Origin: Thauera sp. 2A1
GTDB taxonomy: Bacteria > Pseudomonadota > Gammaproteobacteria > Burkholderiales > Rhodocyclaceae
Length of the DNA: 64,000 bases
Direction of reading: 5' to 3'
NCBI RefSeq assembly: GCF_009469595.2
Contig: NZ_SSXV01000003.1
Span: 1-64,000, forward strand
A program made the position numbers and the translations under genes. Below, piece after piece: positions 20,664-30,639 of the stretch; the first letter of the stretch is position 1; each line of letters starts with the position of its first letter. The notes below the pieces were generated by a model that saw nothing but the letters and a program-made list of their open reading frames with translations, was not told the origin of the DNA and did no database searches.

Positions 20664-21014
20664 TCAATCGGCCTGAGGCCATCCATCGGCGCCAAGCATC
20701 GTCTTCACGGCGCCCTCGAGTTCCGGAATGTTTTCACGAATGACGCGTACGACGACCTGCGGATCGATCTGCCCCAGATAATCGTGAACGAGTATGTTTC
20801 TGAAGCCACTGATCTCTCGCCACGGTATCTCAGTAAAACGCGCCTTCAACATGTCGGGGAGTTTCTGTGTTGCCTCGGAGAGCGTCTGCAAATTCCTCAG
20901 GGCCGCGTCGTACAGAATGTCATCCGTTGTCACGTCGCCACGCTCCTGGATACGCCGGATCCTGTTGATCGAATCCAGAATGTGAAGCGCATAGGGCTCC
21001 CAGGCCTTATTCAC
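20664..21014 (-). CDS. hepT: HepT-like RNase toxin (DUF86/HEPN)
   Basis: A 116-aa HEPN-domain protein. The catalytic motif R-x4-H-x-Y is present as FRNILVHDYL, with R72, H77 and Y79. HepT toxins cut RNA and are neutralised when the partner MntA adenylylates the motif tyrosine. The ATG overlaps the mntA stop (ATGA at 21014-21011), so the two are co-translated with the antitoxin first. Confidence 0.93.
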   Translation of the reverse strand: MNKAWEPYALHILDSINRIRRIQERGDVTTDDILYDAALRNLQTLSEATQKLPDMLKARFTEIPWREISGFRNILVHDYLGQIDPQVVVRVIRENIPELEGAVKTMLGADGWPQAD

Positions 21015-21301
21015 AGCTCCACAGCCTCGTCCAGCACATAGGGCCGTATGTGGCGGTTGAGTTCGTGCTCGGGAATGAGATCAACCTCCCTCCCGAACAT
21101 GTCCGAGAGCTCCCGCGCAAGCGGCATGCGCTGCCGAAAAAGATCGTACCCTTGCGGCAGGTCCACGAGGAAATCCACATCGCTATCCGGACCCTCCTCG
21201 CGACGCGCGACGGAACCGAATACACGAATCCGCCTGGCGCCATATTTCTGCGCGAGAAGGTTGATCTCTGCCCTGTGAGCCCTGAGCGTGTCAAGCAGCA
21301 T
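21011..21301 (-). CDS. mntA: MntA-like nucleotidyltransferase antitoxin
   Basis: A 96-aa minimal nucleotidyltransferase with motif VFGSVARREEGPDSDVDFLV: G29-S30 and catalytic D41 and D43, as in the GSx10DxD family. It is expected to AMPylate the HepT tyrosine and so block its RNase activity. It is complete and immediately upstream of hepT. Confidence 0.93.
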   Translation of the reverse strand: MLLDTLRAHRAEINLLAQKYGARRIRVFGSVARREEGPDSDVDFLVDLPQGYDLFRQRMPLARELSDMFGREVDLIPEHELNRHIRPYVLDEAVEL

Positions 21302-21409
21302 GAGTGCGGTCTCCAGAGCCTGATTTTAGCCCGCTTCGCGCCGCGGCGAGCAAGCGACCCATCGCGTGCGCTTATGCCCGGGGCTCGAACCACGGCGACG
21401 GTGGATCGC

Positions 21410-21895
21410 TCAGTCCCGAAAATTCCCGTACTGCAACGGAAAGTCGGTGATCTGCTTCTTCACCAGCGCGATGGCTTCCTGCAGCACGTCGCGCTTGGCG
21501 CCGGAGACGCGCACCGCATCACCCTGGATGGCGGCCTGGACCTTCATCTTGCTGTCCTTCAACAGCTTGACGATCTTCTTCGCCAGGTCCTGATCGACGC
21601 CGACGCGGACCTTCACTTCCTGCTTGACCTTGTTGCCGGAGATCTTCTGCACGTCGCCGTAGTCCAGGCAGCGGACGTCGACGTTCTTCTTGGTCATCTC
21701 GGGCAGCAGGATGGTCTTGATCTGGTCGAGCTGGAAGTCGCTGTCGCCGTAGAGCGTGAGCAGCTTTTCGGCGTGTTCGATCTTGGCGCTGGTGCCCTTG
21801 AAGTCGTGGCGGCCGTCCACCTTGCGGTTGGCCTGCTCGACCGCGTTGCGCAGCGAGGGCTGGTCGACTTCGGACATGATGTCGAACGAGGGCAT
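21410..21895 (-). CDS. yajQ: YajQ family nucleotide-binding protein
   Basis: A 161-aa cytosolic protein of the UPF0234/YajQ family with two ferredoxin-like halves: [19 protein letters not shown] at the N-terminus and [13 protein letters not shown] at the C-terminus. Members bind nucleotides, and the Xanthomonas homologue is a cyclic-di-GMP effector. The start at 21895 follows a strong GGAGGAG site. It lies behind ppnP on the same strand. Confidence 0.95.
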   Translation of the reverse strand: MPSFDIMSEVDQPSLRNAVEQANRKVDGRHDFKGTSAKIEHAEKLLTLYGDSDFQLDQIKTILLPEMTKKNVDVRCLDYGDVQKISGNKVKQEVKVRVGVDQDLAKKIVKLLKDSKMKVQAAIQGDAVRVSGAKRDVLQEAIALVKKQITDFPLQYGNFRD

Positions 21896-21917
21896 GGCAC
21901 GCGCTCCTCCTGCGTGA

Positions 21918-22238
21918 TCAGCCGAAGTGGCAGATGTAGTGGTAGGGCTCGCCGGCGACTTCGATGTCGAAGCTGGAATTGCCGGGGACGTTGAAGGACT
22001 GGCCTGCGCCGTAGGTCTTCCAGTCCTCGCCCTTGAGGCGCACGCGGCAGGAGCCGGCCACACCTTCCATGATCTCGGGCGCGCCGGTGTTGAAGGTCAG
22101 CGTGGCGGGCAGGATGACGCCGACGGATTTCTTCGTGCCATCGGCAAACTGGATGCCGTGGCTGACGCACTTGCCGTCGAAGTAGACGTTGGCCTTGGTG
22201 GTGACGGTGATGTTGTCGATCTTTTCGGTGATGTTCAT
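21918..22238 (-). CDS. ppnP: Pyrimidine/purine nucleoside phosphorylase
   Basis: A 106-aa single-domain cupin of the DUF1255/YaiE family, whose E. coli member PpnP cleaves nucleosides with phosphate. The N-terminus [20 protein letters not shown] and the C-terminal [13 protein letters not shown] are family hallmarks. It is in a minus-strand run between the DUF2788 gene and yajQ. Confidence 0.93.
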   Translation of the reverse strand: MNITEKIDNITVTTKANVYFDGKCVSHGIQFADGTKKSVGVILPATLTFNTGAPEIMEGVAGSCRVRLKGEDWKTYGAGQSFNVPGNSSFDIEVAGEPYHYICHFG

Positions 22239-22247
22239 GCCTTTTTC

Positions 22248-22481
22248 CTATTCGATGCCGAGCAGTTTCATGATGAAGGCCTTGGCGACGAAGCCGACGA
22301 AACCGAGCCCCAGGCCAAGGAACATCCACATCGCGCCGTACTTGCCGGCCTTCGATTCCTTGGCCAGGTTGCCGATGATGAACAGCATGTAGAGGATCAG
22401 CGCCGTGAAGCAGACCTTGAGGGAGATGTCCTCGAATTCTGCAATCGTCAGGCCAAAGATCAGTACGTCGCTGTCCATCAC
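22248..22481 (-). CDS. DUF2788 membrane protein
   Basis: A 77-aa protein with two transmembrane helices (VCFTALILYMLFIIGNLA and MWMFLGLGLGFVGFVAKAFI) and an acidic N-terminus. It matches DUF2788, a small betaproteobacterial inner-membrane family of unknown role. It is 24 bp downstream of argG and 9 bp upstream of ppnP, probably cotranscribed. Confidence 0.85.
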   Translation of the reverse strand: MMDSDVLIFGLTIAEFEDISLKVCFTALILYMLFIIGNLAKESKAGKYGAMWMFLGLGLGFVGFVAKAFIMKLLGIE

Positions 22482-22505
22482 CGGGTTTCCGTTTCTCCGC
22501 TTCGA

Positions 22506-23735
<1,230 letters not shown>

Positions 23736-23782
23736 GCTGTGTTCCTGTTTCGTCCGTGCTTGCGCACTTTTTGAGTAAGCAA

Positions 23783-24706
23783 TCAGTCCTCGATGCGGCC
23801 AAGCATGAGGAATTCCATCAGCGCCTTTTGGGCGTGAAGCCGGTTCTCCGCCTCGTCCCACACGACGGACTGCGGCCCGTCGATGACCTCAGCGGTGACT
23901 TCCTCGCCGCGGTGTGCCGGCAGGCAGTGCATGAACACCGCATCGGGCGCCGCGACGGACATCATCTCGGCATCCACGCACCAGTCGGCGAAGGCCTTCA
24001 TGCGCGCTTCGTTCTCGGCTTCGAATCCCATCGAGGTCCACACGTCGGTGGTGACCAGGTGGGCGCCCTTGCAGGCCTCGAGCGGGTCGGCGAACTGGCG
24101 GAAATGGTCGGTGCCATAGAGGCCGGCGCGCTCGGGTTCGACTTCGTAGCCGGGCGGCGTGGACACATGCACATGGAAATCCAGCACCTCGGCCGCCTGT
24201 AGCCAGGTGTTGCACATGTTGTTGCTGTCGCCGATCCAGGCCACGGTCTTGCCCTGGATCGGGCCGCGATGCTCGATGAAGGTGAAGATGTCGGCGAGGA
24301 TCTGGCAAGGGTGGTACTCGTTGGTGAGGCCGTTGATGACCGGCACGCGCGAGTTGGCGGCGAAGCGCTCGACGATGTCCTGCTCGAAAGTGCGGATCAT
24401 CACCAGGTCGCTCATGCGCGAGATGACCTGGCCGGCGTCTTCGACAGGTTCGCCGCGGCCGAGCTGGGAGTCGCGCGTGTTGAGATAGATCGCCGAGCCG
24501 CCAAGCTGCTGCATGCCGGCCTCGAAGGACAGCCGGGTGCGCGTGCTGGCCTTCTCGAAGATCATCACCAAGGTGCGGTCGAACAGCGGGTGGTAGGGTT
24601 CGTAGCGCTTGAACTTGCTCTTGATCCACTTCGCCCGCTCGAAGACGTAGTCGTACTCTTCGCGGCTGAAATCCTTGAACTGCAGGTAGTGCCTCAGTCC
24701 GGTCAT
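23783..24706 (-). CDS. argF: Ornithine carbamoyltransferase
   Basis: Converts ornithine and carbamoyl phosphate to citrulline. The 307-aa protein contains the carbamoyl-phosphate motif STRTR (residues 54-58), HPCQ in [11 protein letters not shown], the ornithine loop and the catalytic [10 protein letters not shown]. It forms a trimer in the cytosol. It starts 12 bp behind argD, so both are likely on one mRNA. Confidence 0.98.
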   Translation of the reverse strand: MTGLRHYLQFKDFSREEYDYVFERAKWIKSKFKRYEPYHPLFDRTLVMIFEKASTRTRLSFEAGMQQLGGSAIYLNTRDSQLGRGEPVEDAGQVISRMSDLVMIRTFEQDIVERFAANSRVPVINGLTNEYHPCQILADIFTFIEHRGPIQGKTVAWIGDSNNMCNTWLQAAEVLDFHVHVSTPPGYEVEPERAGLYGTDHFRQFADPLEACKGAHLVTTDVWTSMGFEAENEARMKAFADWCVDAEMMSVAAPDAVFMHCLPAHRGEEVTAEVIDGPQSVVWDEAENRLHAQKALMEFLMLGRIED

Positions 24707-24718
24707 GGCCTGCCCCTT

Positions 24719-25894
24719 TCAGCCGTTCGCGAGGAAGTCGCGAATGAGCGCCGCCAGCGCGGCAACCAGCGCCTGCGCGTCGGCAGTGGAAAACACCAGC
24801 GCAGGCAGCAGGCGCACCACGCGCTCGGCGGTGACGCTGATCAGCAGGCCCTGCTCCGCCGCGCGCGCCATCAGCGGGCCGCAGGGGCGGTCGAGCTCGA
24901 TGCCGATCATCAGGCCGCGGCCGCGGATGTCGACGATGCCCGCCGTGCCCTTGAGCGCTTCGGCCATGCCGCTGCGGATTGCCTCGCCGACCTTGACCGC
25001 GTTGTCCATCAGCTTGTCTTCGACGATGGCGTCCAGCGTGGCGAGCGCGGCGGCGCACACCAGCGGATTGCCGCCGAAAGTGGAGCCATGGTTGCCCGGA
25101 TTGAACAGCCCCTTGGCACGGCCGGCAGTGAGCACGGCGCCGATCGGCACGCCCGAGCCCAGGCCCTTGGCCAGCGTCATCACGTCCGGCTTCACGCCGG
25201 CATGCTGCCAGCCGAACCACACGCCGGTGCGACCGATGCCGCACTGCACTTCGTCGCAGATCAGCAGCCAGCCGTGCTGGTCACAGATCGCGCGCAATTC
25301 GCGCAGATAGGCGTCATCGACCATGTTGACGCCGCCCTCGCCCTGGATGACTTCCAGCATGACGGCGACCACCGTGTGGTCGTGCGCGGCGATGCGGCTG
25401 ATGGATTCGATGTCCTTGTACGGCACGCGGATGAAGCCCGGCACCAGCGGCTCGAAGCCGGCCTGCGCCTTGCGGTTGCCGGTGGCGGACAGCGTCGCCA
25501 GGGTGCGCCCGTGGAAGGCGTTTTCCATGACGATGATGTGCGGCAGCTCGATGCCCTTGGTGTGGCCGTACATGCGCGCGAGCTTGATCGCACCCTCGTT
25601 GGCCTCGGCGCCGGAGTTGCCGAAGAAGACTTCGTCCATGCCCGAGATCTCGGCCAGGCGGTCGGACAGTTGCTCCTGCAGCGGAATGCGGTACAGGTTG
25701 GACGTGTGCAGCAGGCGGCCGGCCTGCTCGGCGATGGCCTTCACCAGGCGCGGGTGATTGTGACCCAGGGTGTTGACCGCGATGCCGGACAGGGCATCGA
25801 GATAGCGCTTGCCAGTCTCGTCGTACATCCAGACGCCTTCCCCGTGCGTGAAGGCGACGGGAAGCCGGGCGTAGGTGTTCATGACATGGGACAT
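24719..25894 (-). CDS. argD: Acetylornithine aminotransferase
   Basis: PLP enzyme of 391 aa that transfers an amino group from glutamate to N-acetylglutamate semialdehyde in arginine synthesis and can also serve lysine synthesis. It has the NSGAEANEGAIKLAR phosphate-binding loop, CDEVQCGIGRTG with the PLP-binding Asp, and the Schiff-base lysine in MTLAKGLGSGVPIGA. ATG 25894 follows GAGGT. First gene of argD-argF-argG; its leader contains a perfect hairpin at 25927-25952. Confidence 0.96.
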   Translation of the reverse strand: MSHVMNTYARLPVAFTHGEGVWMYDETGKRYLDALSGIAVNTLGHNHPRLVKAIAEQAGRLLHTSNLYRIPLQEQLSDRLAEISGMDEVFFGNSGAEANEGAIKLARMYGHTKGIELPHIIVMENAFHGRTLATLSATGNRKAQAGFEPLVPGFIRVPYKDIESISRIAAHDHTVVAVMLEVIQGEGGVNMVDDAYLRELRAICDQHGWLLICDEVQCGIGRTGVWFGWQHAGVKPDVMTLAKGLGSGVPIGAVLTAGRAKGLFNPGNHGSTFGGNPLVCAAALATLDAIVEDKLMDNAVKVGEAIRSGMAEALKGTAGIVDIRGRGLMIGIELDRPCGPLMARAAEQGLLISVTAERVVRLLPALVFSTADAQALVAALAALIRDFLANG

Positions 25895-25926
25895 GGAGAG
25901 ACCTCGATCTGAACGAAGCGTAAACG

Positions 25927-25952
25927 TGCACGGCGGCATGGGCCGCCGTGCA
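25927..25952 (-). promoter_or_regulatory. Perfect hairpin in the argD leader
   Basis: TGCACGGCGGC and GCCGCCGTGCA form an 11-bp perfect stem with a 4-nt loop, 33 nt upstream of the argD start on the minus strand. No T-run follows, so it is not an obvious terminator. It may affect mRNA stability or translation of the arg operon. Confidence 0.45.
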
Positions 25953-26079
25953 TGAAGAGTCCTGAATCTTAAGCCAAAGCAGCCGCGCCTGTACATACGT
26001 CGCGTCTGGCGGGCCTGTTGCGGCACTTGACCGCTGGCGTGCGACCTGCGGCACGGCGCCGGAATCATCACCCCGGATT

Positions 26080-26090
26080 TCTGCTAGAAT
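26080..26090 (+). promoter_or_regulatory. Possible extended -10 promoter of the DUF3579 gene
   Basis: CTGCTAGAAT has a TGN extension before the -10 hexamer TAGAAT, about 72 nt before the DUF3579 start. The -35 region is poor. Confidence 0.35.
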
Positions 26091-26161
26091 GCCGGCCGTT
26101 TTGCGCAGTGCCGCGGCAGACGGCGACGCCAGAACGCCCCGTAGCCACCAAGGCGTGGAAC

Positions 26162-26452
26162 ATGAATCAGAAGATTGAAAACTTCGTCATCGTCGGGGTC
26201 ACGAGGGAAGGAAAGAAATTCCGCCCGAGCGATTGGGCGGACCGGCTTTGCGGCGTGATGTCAGCCTTCGGCGCCGATCACCGCATGACCTACTCTCCCT
26301 ACGTGCGCCCGGGCTGCACCCTCAAGGGAGACAAGACCGTCCTGGTCGATGCGCGGCTCTACGACGTCGAGCCGCTCGCGTACAAGTTTCTCGTCAATTT
26401 CGGCAACGACAACAATCTGCAGATCGACTGGATGGGCGATACCCCGTTCTGA
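26162..26452 (+). CDS. DUF3579 family protein
   Basis: A 96-aa small soluble protein of the betaproteobacterial DUF3579 family, seen from the pattern FVIVGVTREGKKFRPSDWAD then RLCGVMSAFG, TYSPYVRPG and LVNFGNDNNLQIDW. Function is unknown. The in-frame ATG at 26162 matches the family start; the open frame extends 48 codons further without similarity. It is divergent from argD and convergent with rpsT. Confidence 0.88.
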   Translation: MNQKIENFVIVGVTREGKKFRPSDWADRLCGVMSAFGADHRMTYSPYVRPGCTLKGDKTVLVDARLYDVEPLAYKFLVNFGNDNNLQIDWMGDTPF

Positions 26453-26476
26453 CTTGCACCGGTTACCCGCGAGAAA

Positions 26477-26613
26477 GATCTCAGTCGAGCCCGCTCCTAC
26501 GACACCGTTCCACGATCCGGTCATGCACGAGCGGGCTCGACCGCGATCACCCCACCATCACGCCCACACGGCGGCACCGCGAACTCCCTGTAGGAGCGGG
26601 CTCGACCGCGATC
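26477..26613. repeat. Cluster of three REP-like units
   Basis: Between the DUF3579 gene and rpsT lie three copies: 26477-26500 (AGTCGAGCCCGCTCCTAC orientation), 26528-26550 and 26589-26613 (GAGCGGGCTCGACCGCGATC orientation). The first faces the others, giving inverted pairs that can fold. They belong to the same family as the units at 5296 and 20509. Confidence 0.8.
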
Positions 26614-26636
26614 AGCGCACCGGCAAACCTCCGGCG

Positions 26637-26678
26637 CACCAACAAAAAAGCGACCCGCAGGTCGCTTTTTTGTTGGTG
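26637..26678. terminator. Bidirectional terminator between DUF3579 and rpsT
   Basis: A perfect 18-bp inverted repeat (CACCAACAAAAAAGCGAC and its complement) with a 6-nt centre. It has an A-run on one arm and a T-run on the other, so it can end transcription from both convergent genes. Confidence 0.92.
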
Positions 26679-26712
26679 CAGGGCTGGCCCCGCGGCGTAC
26701 CGATCTACGAGA

Positions 26713-26979
26713 TCAGGCAGCCATCGCCTTGACGGCGGCAGACAGGCGGCTCTTGTGGCGAGCGGCCTTGTTCTTGTGAATGATGTTCTTGTCGGCGATG
26801 CTGTCGATGGTGCTCGTCGAGGTGCGGAAGACCGACTGAGCTGCCGCCTTGTCGCCACCCGCGATAGCCTTGCGAACAGCCTTGATCGCGGTGCGCAGGC
26901 GGGAGCGAAGACTGGCGTTGTGAGCGCGAGCCTTGACAGCCTGGCGGGCGCGCTTGCGGGCTTGAGCCGAGTTGGCCAT
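26713..26979 (-). CDS. rpsT: 30S ribosomal protein S20
   Basis: An 88-aa, highly basic ribosomal protein of the small subunit, N-terminus [20 protein letters not shown]. It binds 16S rRNA and is usually monocistronic, as here, with its own promoter (27019-27047) and terminator. It is divergent from murJ, a common arrangement in betaproteobacteria. Confidence 0.98.
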   Translation of the reverse strand: MANSAQARKRARQAVKARAHNASLRSRLRTAIKAVRKAIAGGDKAAAQSVFRTSTSTIDSIADKNIIHKNKAARHKSRLSAAVKAMAA

Positions 26980-27018
26980 AACGTGATTCCTGAATTGGTG
27001 GGTTCTTGAAAGCGCGTG

Positions 27019-27047
27019 ATTGTAGCGGCGATGAATCGCTGTTGCAA
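27019..27047 (-). promoter_or_regulatory. Sigma-70 promoter of rpsT
   Basis: On the minus strand, TTGCAA (27047-27042) and TACAAT (27024-27019) are separated by exactly 17 nt, close to the consensus. Transcription would start about 34 nt before the rpsT ATG. Confidence 0.8.
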
Positions 27048-27123
27048 GCGGGATTTCCGCGCGGGCGCATCGGGCGGCTATGATGCGCGCTTTCGTTACG
27101 CGGGTCTTGTCCCGCCCCCAAGC

Positions 27124-28662
27124 ATGAACCTGCTGCGCGCCCTCGCCACCGTGAGCGGCATGACCCTGCTGTCCCGCATCCTGGGCTTCGTGCGCGACTT
27201 CGTGATCGCGCGCGCCTTCGGTGCGGGCATGGCAACCGACGCCTTCTTCGTCGCCTTCCGCCTGCCCAACCTGCTGCGCCGGATGTTCGCCGAGGGCGCG
27301 TTCTCACAAGCCTTCGTTCCGATCCTGGCGGAATACAAGAATCGGCTGGGTCCCGAAGCGACGCACACGCTGATCAATCGCGTTGCGACACTGCTCGGCC
27401 TGGTGGTGGCCGCAGTGGCGGCGATCGGCGCGTTGGCCGCGCCGCTGATCATTTATGTCTCTGCGCCAGGCTTCGCCGAGAACGCGGACAAGTTCGAGCT
27501 GACGGTGCAGCTCACCCGCATCACCTTCCCCTATATCTTCTTCATGGCGCTGGTGGCGTTGGCCGGCGGCACGCTCAACACCTGGAGCCGCTTCGCCATC
27601 CCGGCCTTCACGCCGGTGCTGCTGAACCTCTCCTTCATCGGCATGGCGCTGTTCGCCGCGCCGTATTTCGACCCGCCGGTGCTGGCGCTGGCGTGGGCGG
27701 TCTTTCTCGGCGGGGCGCTGCAGCTTGCGCTGCAATTGAGGCCGCTGAAGCAGATAGGCCTGCTGCCCCGCTTCGACCTGAAGCTCTCGGATCCAGGCGT
27801 GCGGCGCATCCTCAAGCTGATGGCGCCGGCGCTGCTGGGCGTGTCGGTGAGCCAGATCTCGCTGCTGATCAACACCATATTCGCGTCCTTCCTCGAGAGC
27901 GGCAGCGTGTCCTGGCTGTATTACGCCGACCGGCTGATGGAATTCCCCTCGGGCTTGCTGGGCGTGGCACTGGGCACCATCCTGCTGCCCAGCCTCTCGA
28001 AGCTGCATGCCAACGAGCAGCATGAAGCCTTCTCGTCGCTGCTCGACTGGGGCCTGCGGCTCACGCTGCTGCTGACCCTGCCTGCGGCGCTGGGGCTGGC
28101 GATCCTGTCGGTGCCGCTGGTGGCCACGCTGTTCAACTATGGCGCGTTCAGCGCCGCCGACGTGATGCAGACGCGCAGCGCGCTGGTGGCCTACAGCGTG
28201 GGCCTCAGCGGGTTGATCCTGGTGAAGGTGCTGGCGCCGGGTTTCTATGCGCGCCAGGACATCCGCACGCCGGTGAAGATCGCACTGATCACCCTGGCCG
28301 CCACGCAGTTGATGAATCTCGCCTTCATCGTGCCGCTGCGCCACGCTGGCCTGGCGCTGGCGATCGGCCTGGCCTCGTGCCTGAACGCAACGCTGCTGTA
28401 TCGCGGCCTGCGCAAGCGCAACGTGTACGTGCCGCAGGCGGGCTGGGGAAAGTTCTCGGCCAAGCTTGCCACTGCGCTGCTGGTGATGGGGGCCGTGCTC
28501 TGGTTCGGTTCGGGTGCGGAGACGATGTGGGTGGAAATTCACGGCCTGGAGCGCGGCTTGCGCCTGGCCGCGGTGATCGCCGCCGGCGTGGTGGCCTACT
28601 TCGCGACCCTGTTCGCGCTCGGCTTCCGGCCTCGCGACTTCCGCAGACGCGGGGCGGAATAG
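27124..28662 (+). CDS. murJ: Lipid II flippase MurJ
   Basis: A 512-aa inner-membrane protein of the MOP/MviN family with about 14 hydrophobic helices. It flips lipid II, the peptidoglycan precursor, across the membrane. The N-terminus [22 protein letters not shown] and the following [10 protein letters not shown] contain the conserved Arg residues of the substrate cavity. ATG 27124 was chosen at the family start. It is divergent from rpsT. Confidence 0.97.
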   Translation: MNLLRALATVSGMTLLSRILGFVRDFVIARAFGAGMATDAFFVAFRLPNLLRRMFAEGAFSQAFVPILAEYKNRLGPEATHTLINRVATLLGLVVAAVAAIGALAAPLIIYVSAPGFAENADKFELTVQLTRITFPYIFFMALVALAGGTLNTWSRFAIPAFTPVLLNLSFIGMALFAAPYFDPPVLALAWAVFLGGALQLALQLRPLKQIGLLPRFDLKLSDPGVRRILKLMAPALLGVSVSQISLLINTIFASFLESGSVSWLYYADRLMEFPSGLLGVALGTILLPSLSKLHANEQHEAFSSLLDWGLRLTLLLTLPAALGLAILSVPLVATLFNYGAFSAADVMQTRSALVAYSVGLSGLILVKVLAPGFYARQDIRTPVKIALITLAATQLMNLAFIVPLRHAGLALAIGLASCLNATLLYRGLRKRNVYVPQAGWGKFSAKLATALLVMGAVLWFGSGAETMWVEIHGLERGLRLAAVIAAGVVAYFATLFALGFRPRDFRRRGAE

Positions 28663-28663
28663 A

Positions 28664-28810
28664 TACCGGGCAGCAGGTACCGGGTAGCAAGTAGCGGGCA
28701 GCGGACGGCTGAAGCCGGCTCCGTCGGGGCGCGTCGCGATGCCGAGCGTACATGGCGCGTGGCGGGCTGAAGCCCGCCCTACGGGGTGCTGCCGCAGCGG
28801 GCGCGCTGCG
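28664..28810. repeat. Short tandem-like and palindromic repeats
   Basis: Just after murJ, variants of a 14-nt unit follow one another (ACCGGGCAGCAGGT, ACCGGGTAGCAAGT, GCGGGCAGC...). At 28761-28778 lies the palindrome GGCGGGCTGAAGCCCGCC, a second type of REP-like unit. No gene is seen in this gap. Confidence 0.55.
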
Positions 28811-29737
28811 TCACGGCACTGGCGGCAGCGGGATCTGGTCGCTGTGCCGGGCGCCGGCGGTGAAGCTGCGGCAGTCCTGCAGGAAGAGGCGGATTGCCGC
28901 GGTGTGGTACTTGCCGCGATGCCAGACGAAATTGAAATTTCGCCGCAGATCCAGCGCCGGCGTCTCCACCGGAACGAGGCTGCCGCGGCGGAAAGCGTCG
29001 CGCAGCGCAAGACGCGAGATGCAGCCGATGCCGAGGCCACTTTCCACCGCCCGCTTCACCGCCTCGGTGTGCTCGAGCTCCAGCCTTGGCGTGATGCCGC
29101 GTGGCAGGTGGCGCAAGGCCTGGTTGAGCGTCTCGCGCGTGCCTGAGCCCTGCTCGCGCAGGATCCACGGCTGATCGGCGAGTTCATCCGGCGTCACGGT
29201 GGCACGACCGGCCAGCGCATGGTCCGGCGCGCAGAAGACCACCAGCTCGTCCTCCACCCAGGGTTCGGATTCGAGTTCGGCATCGCGCACCTGGCCCTCG
29301 ATGAGGCCGAGGTCGATCTCGTAGTGCAGCAGCAGGCTGGCGATGGTCGCGGTGTTGTGAACCTGCAGTTGCACACGGCTCTCCGGATGGCGTTGCAGGT
29401 AGCCGGCGACGATGAGCGGCAGCAGGTAGTTGCCGATGGTGAGGGTGGCGCCGACACGCAGGTTGCCGAGCCCGCGCTCGCCACGCAGCAGGGCCTCGAT
29501 CTCTTCGGCGCGATCGAGCAGTTCGACCGCGCGTGGCAACAGCAGGCGCCCCTGCTCGTTGAGGCGAAGCCGCTTGCCGTGGCGATCGAAGAGCTGCTGG
29601 CCGAACTGGTTCTCGAGCTCGGCCAGCGCAGCGCTGGTGGCGGACTGCGACAGGTTGAGCCCTTCGGCAGCGCGCGACACATTCTCGTTGCGCGCGATGG
29701 CGACGAAAACCTCGATCTGCTTCAGGGTGTAGCGCAT
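28811..29737 (-). CDS. LysR-family transcriptional regulator (FinR/CbbR-like)
   Basis: A 308-aa LysR regulator with a winged helix-turn-helix at residues 1-60 (LKQIEVFVAIARNENVSRAA, then SQSATSAALAELE) and a periplasmic-binding-like effector domain from about residue 90. It is divergent from the ferredoxin-NADP reductase gene. In pseudomonads a LysR regulator (FinR) next to fpr activates it under oxidative stress; the same role here is inferred from position. The intergenic region holds a candidate dyad at 29750-29771. Confidence 0.9.
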   Translation of the reverse strand: MRYTLKQIEVFVAIARNENVSRAAEGLNLSQSATSAALAELENQFGQQLFDRHGKRLRLNEQGRLLLPRAVELLDRAEEIEALLRGERGLGNLRVGATLTIGNYLLPLIVAGYLQRHPESRVQLQVHNTATIASLLLHYEIDLGLIEGQVRDAELESEPWVEDELVVFCAPDHALAGRATVTPDELADQPWILREQGSGTRETLNQALRHLPRGITPRLELEHTEAVKRAVESGLGIGCISRLALRDAFRRGSLVPVETPALDLRRNFNFVWHRGKYHTAAIRLFLQDCRSFTAGARHSDQIPLPPVP

Positions 29738-29749
29738 ATCGACTCGATA

Positions 29750-29771
29750 GATAACAGATACACAAATTATC
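29750..29771. promoter_or_regulatory. Candidate LysR operator between lysR and fpr
   Basis: GATAA-N12-TTATC is an AT-rich interrupted dyad in an otherwise GC-rich sequence. It lies 13 nt upstream of the lysR start and 65 nt upstream of the fpr start. A possible fpr -10 box TACAAT follows at 29797-29802, with a poor -35, as expected of an activator-dependent promoter. Confidence 0.4.
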
Positions 29772-29835
29772 CGCGAAACCGGTAACCCTGACGAAATACA
29801 ATTGCGTCATTCCTCAACTCAGGCTCCAACCCACC

Positions 29836-30612
29836 ATGAGCAACCTGCGTACCGAGCGCGTCCTCAGCGTCCACCACTGGAACGACTCCCTCTTCACCTT
29901 CCGCACCACGCGCGACCCTGGCCTGCGTTTCGAGAACGGCCAGTTCGTGATGATCGGCCTCGAGGTGGAAGGGCGGCCGCTGACCCGCGCCTACAGCATC
30001 GCCAGCCCGAACTACGAGGAGCACCTGGAGTTCTTCAGCATCAAGGTGCCCAACGGCCCGCTGACCTCGCGCCTGCAGCACCTCAAGGAAGGGGACGAGA
30101 TCGTCGTCAGCAAGAAGCCCACCGGCACGCTGGTGCTGCATGACCTGCATCCGGGCAAGCACCTCTACCTGCTGTCGACCGGCACCGGCCTGGCGCCCTT
30201 CATGAGCGTGATCCAGGACCCGGAAACCTACGAGCACTTCGAGAAGGTGATCCTGGTGCACGGCGTGCGCACGGTGTCCGAGCTGGCCTACTCCGAGTTC
30301 ATCACCGGCGAACTGCCGAACAACGAGTTCTTCGGTGATCAGGTGCGCGAAAAGCTGATCTACTACCCCACCGTCACGCGCGAACGCTTCCGCAACATGG
30401 GCCGCGTCACCGACCTGATCGAATCGGGCAAGCTGTTCCATGACATCGGCCTCGCCCCGCTGCACCCGGCGCGCGACCGCGTGATGATCTGTGGCAGCCA
30501 GGCGATGATCGCCGACACCTGCGCGTTGCTCGACGCACGCAACTTCCGCGTGTCGCACCGCATCGGCGAGCCCGGCGACTACGTCATCGAACGCGCCTTC
30601 GTGGAGAAGTGA
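29836..30612 (+). CDS. fpr: Ferredoxin-NADP+ reductase
   Basis: A 258-aa FAD enzyme that exchanges electrons between NADPH and ferredoxin/flavodoxin. The FAD motif RAYSIAS is near residue 52. The NADP-binding GTGTGLAPFMSVI segment is near 115 and the family's C-terminal ending is VIERAFVEK. It is of the bacterial subclass I type. It probably supports Fe-S cluster assembly and oxidative stress defence. The divergent LysR gene is likely its regulator. Confidence 0.96.
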   Translation: MSNLRTERVLSVHHWNDSLFTFRTTRDPGLRFENGQFVMIGLEVEGRPLTRAYSIASPNYEEHLEFFSIKVPNGPLTSRLQHLKEGDEIVVSKKPTGTLVLHDLHPGKHLYLLSTGTGLAPFMSVIQDPETYEHFEKVILVHGVRTVSELAYSEFITGELPNNEFFGDQVREKLIYYPTVTRERFRNMGRVTDLIESGKLFHDIGLAPLHPARDRVMICGSQAMIADTCALLDARNFRVSHRIGEPGDYVIERAFVEK

Positions 30613-30639
30613 GCGCTCATCCAGCCTGAGGGACGGTCC

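Noticed and set aside
25927..25952. argD leader hairpin considered as a transcription attenuator
   Set aside because: There is no T-run, no alternative antiterminator and no arginine-rich leader peptide visible, so only a structural hairpin is claimed.
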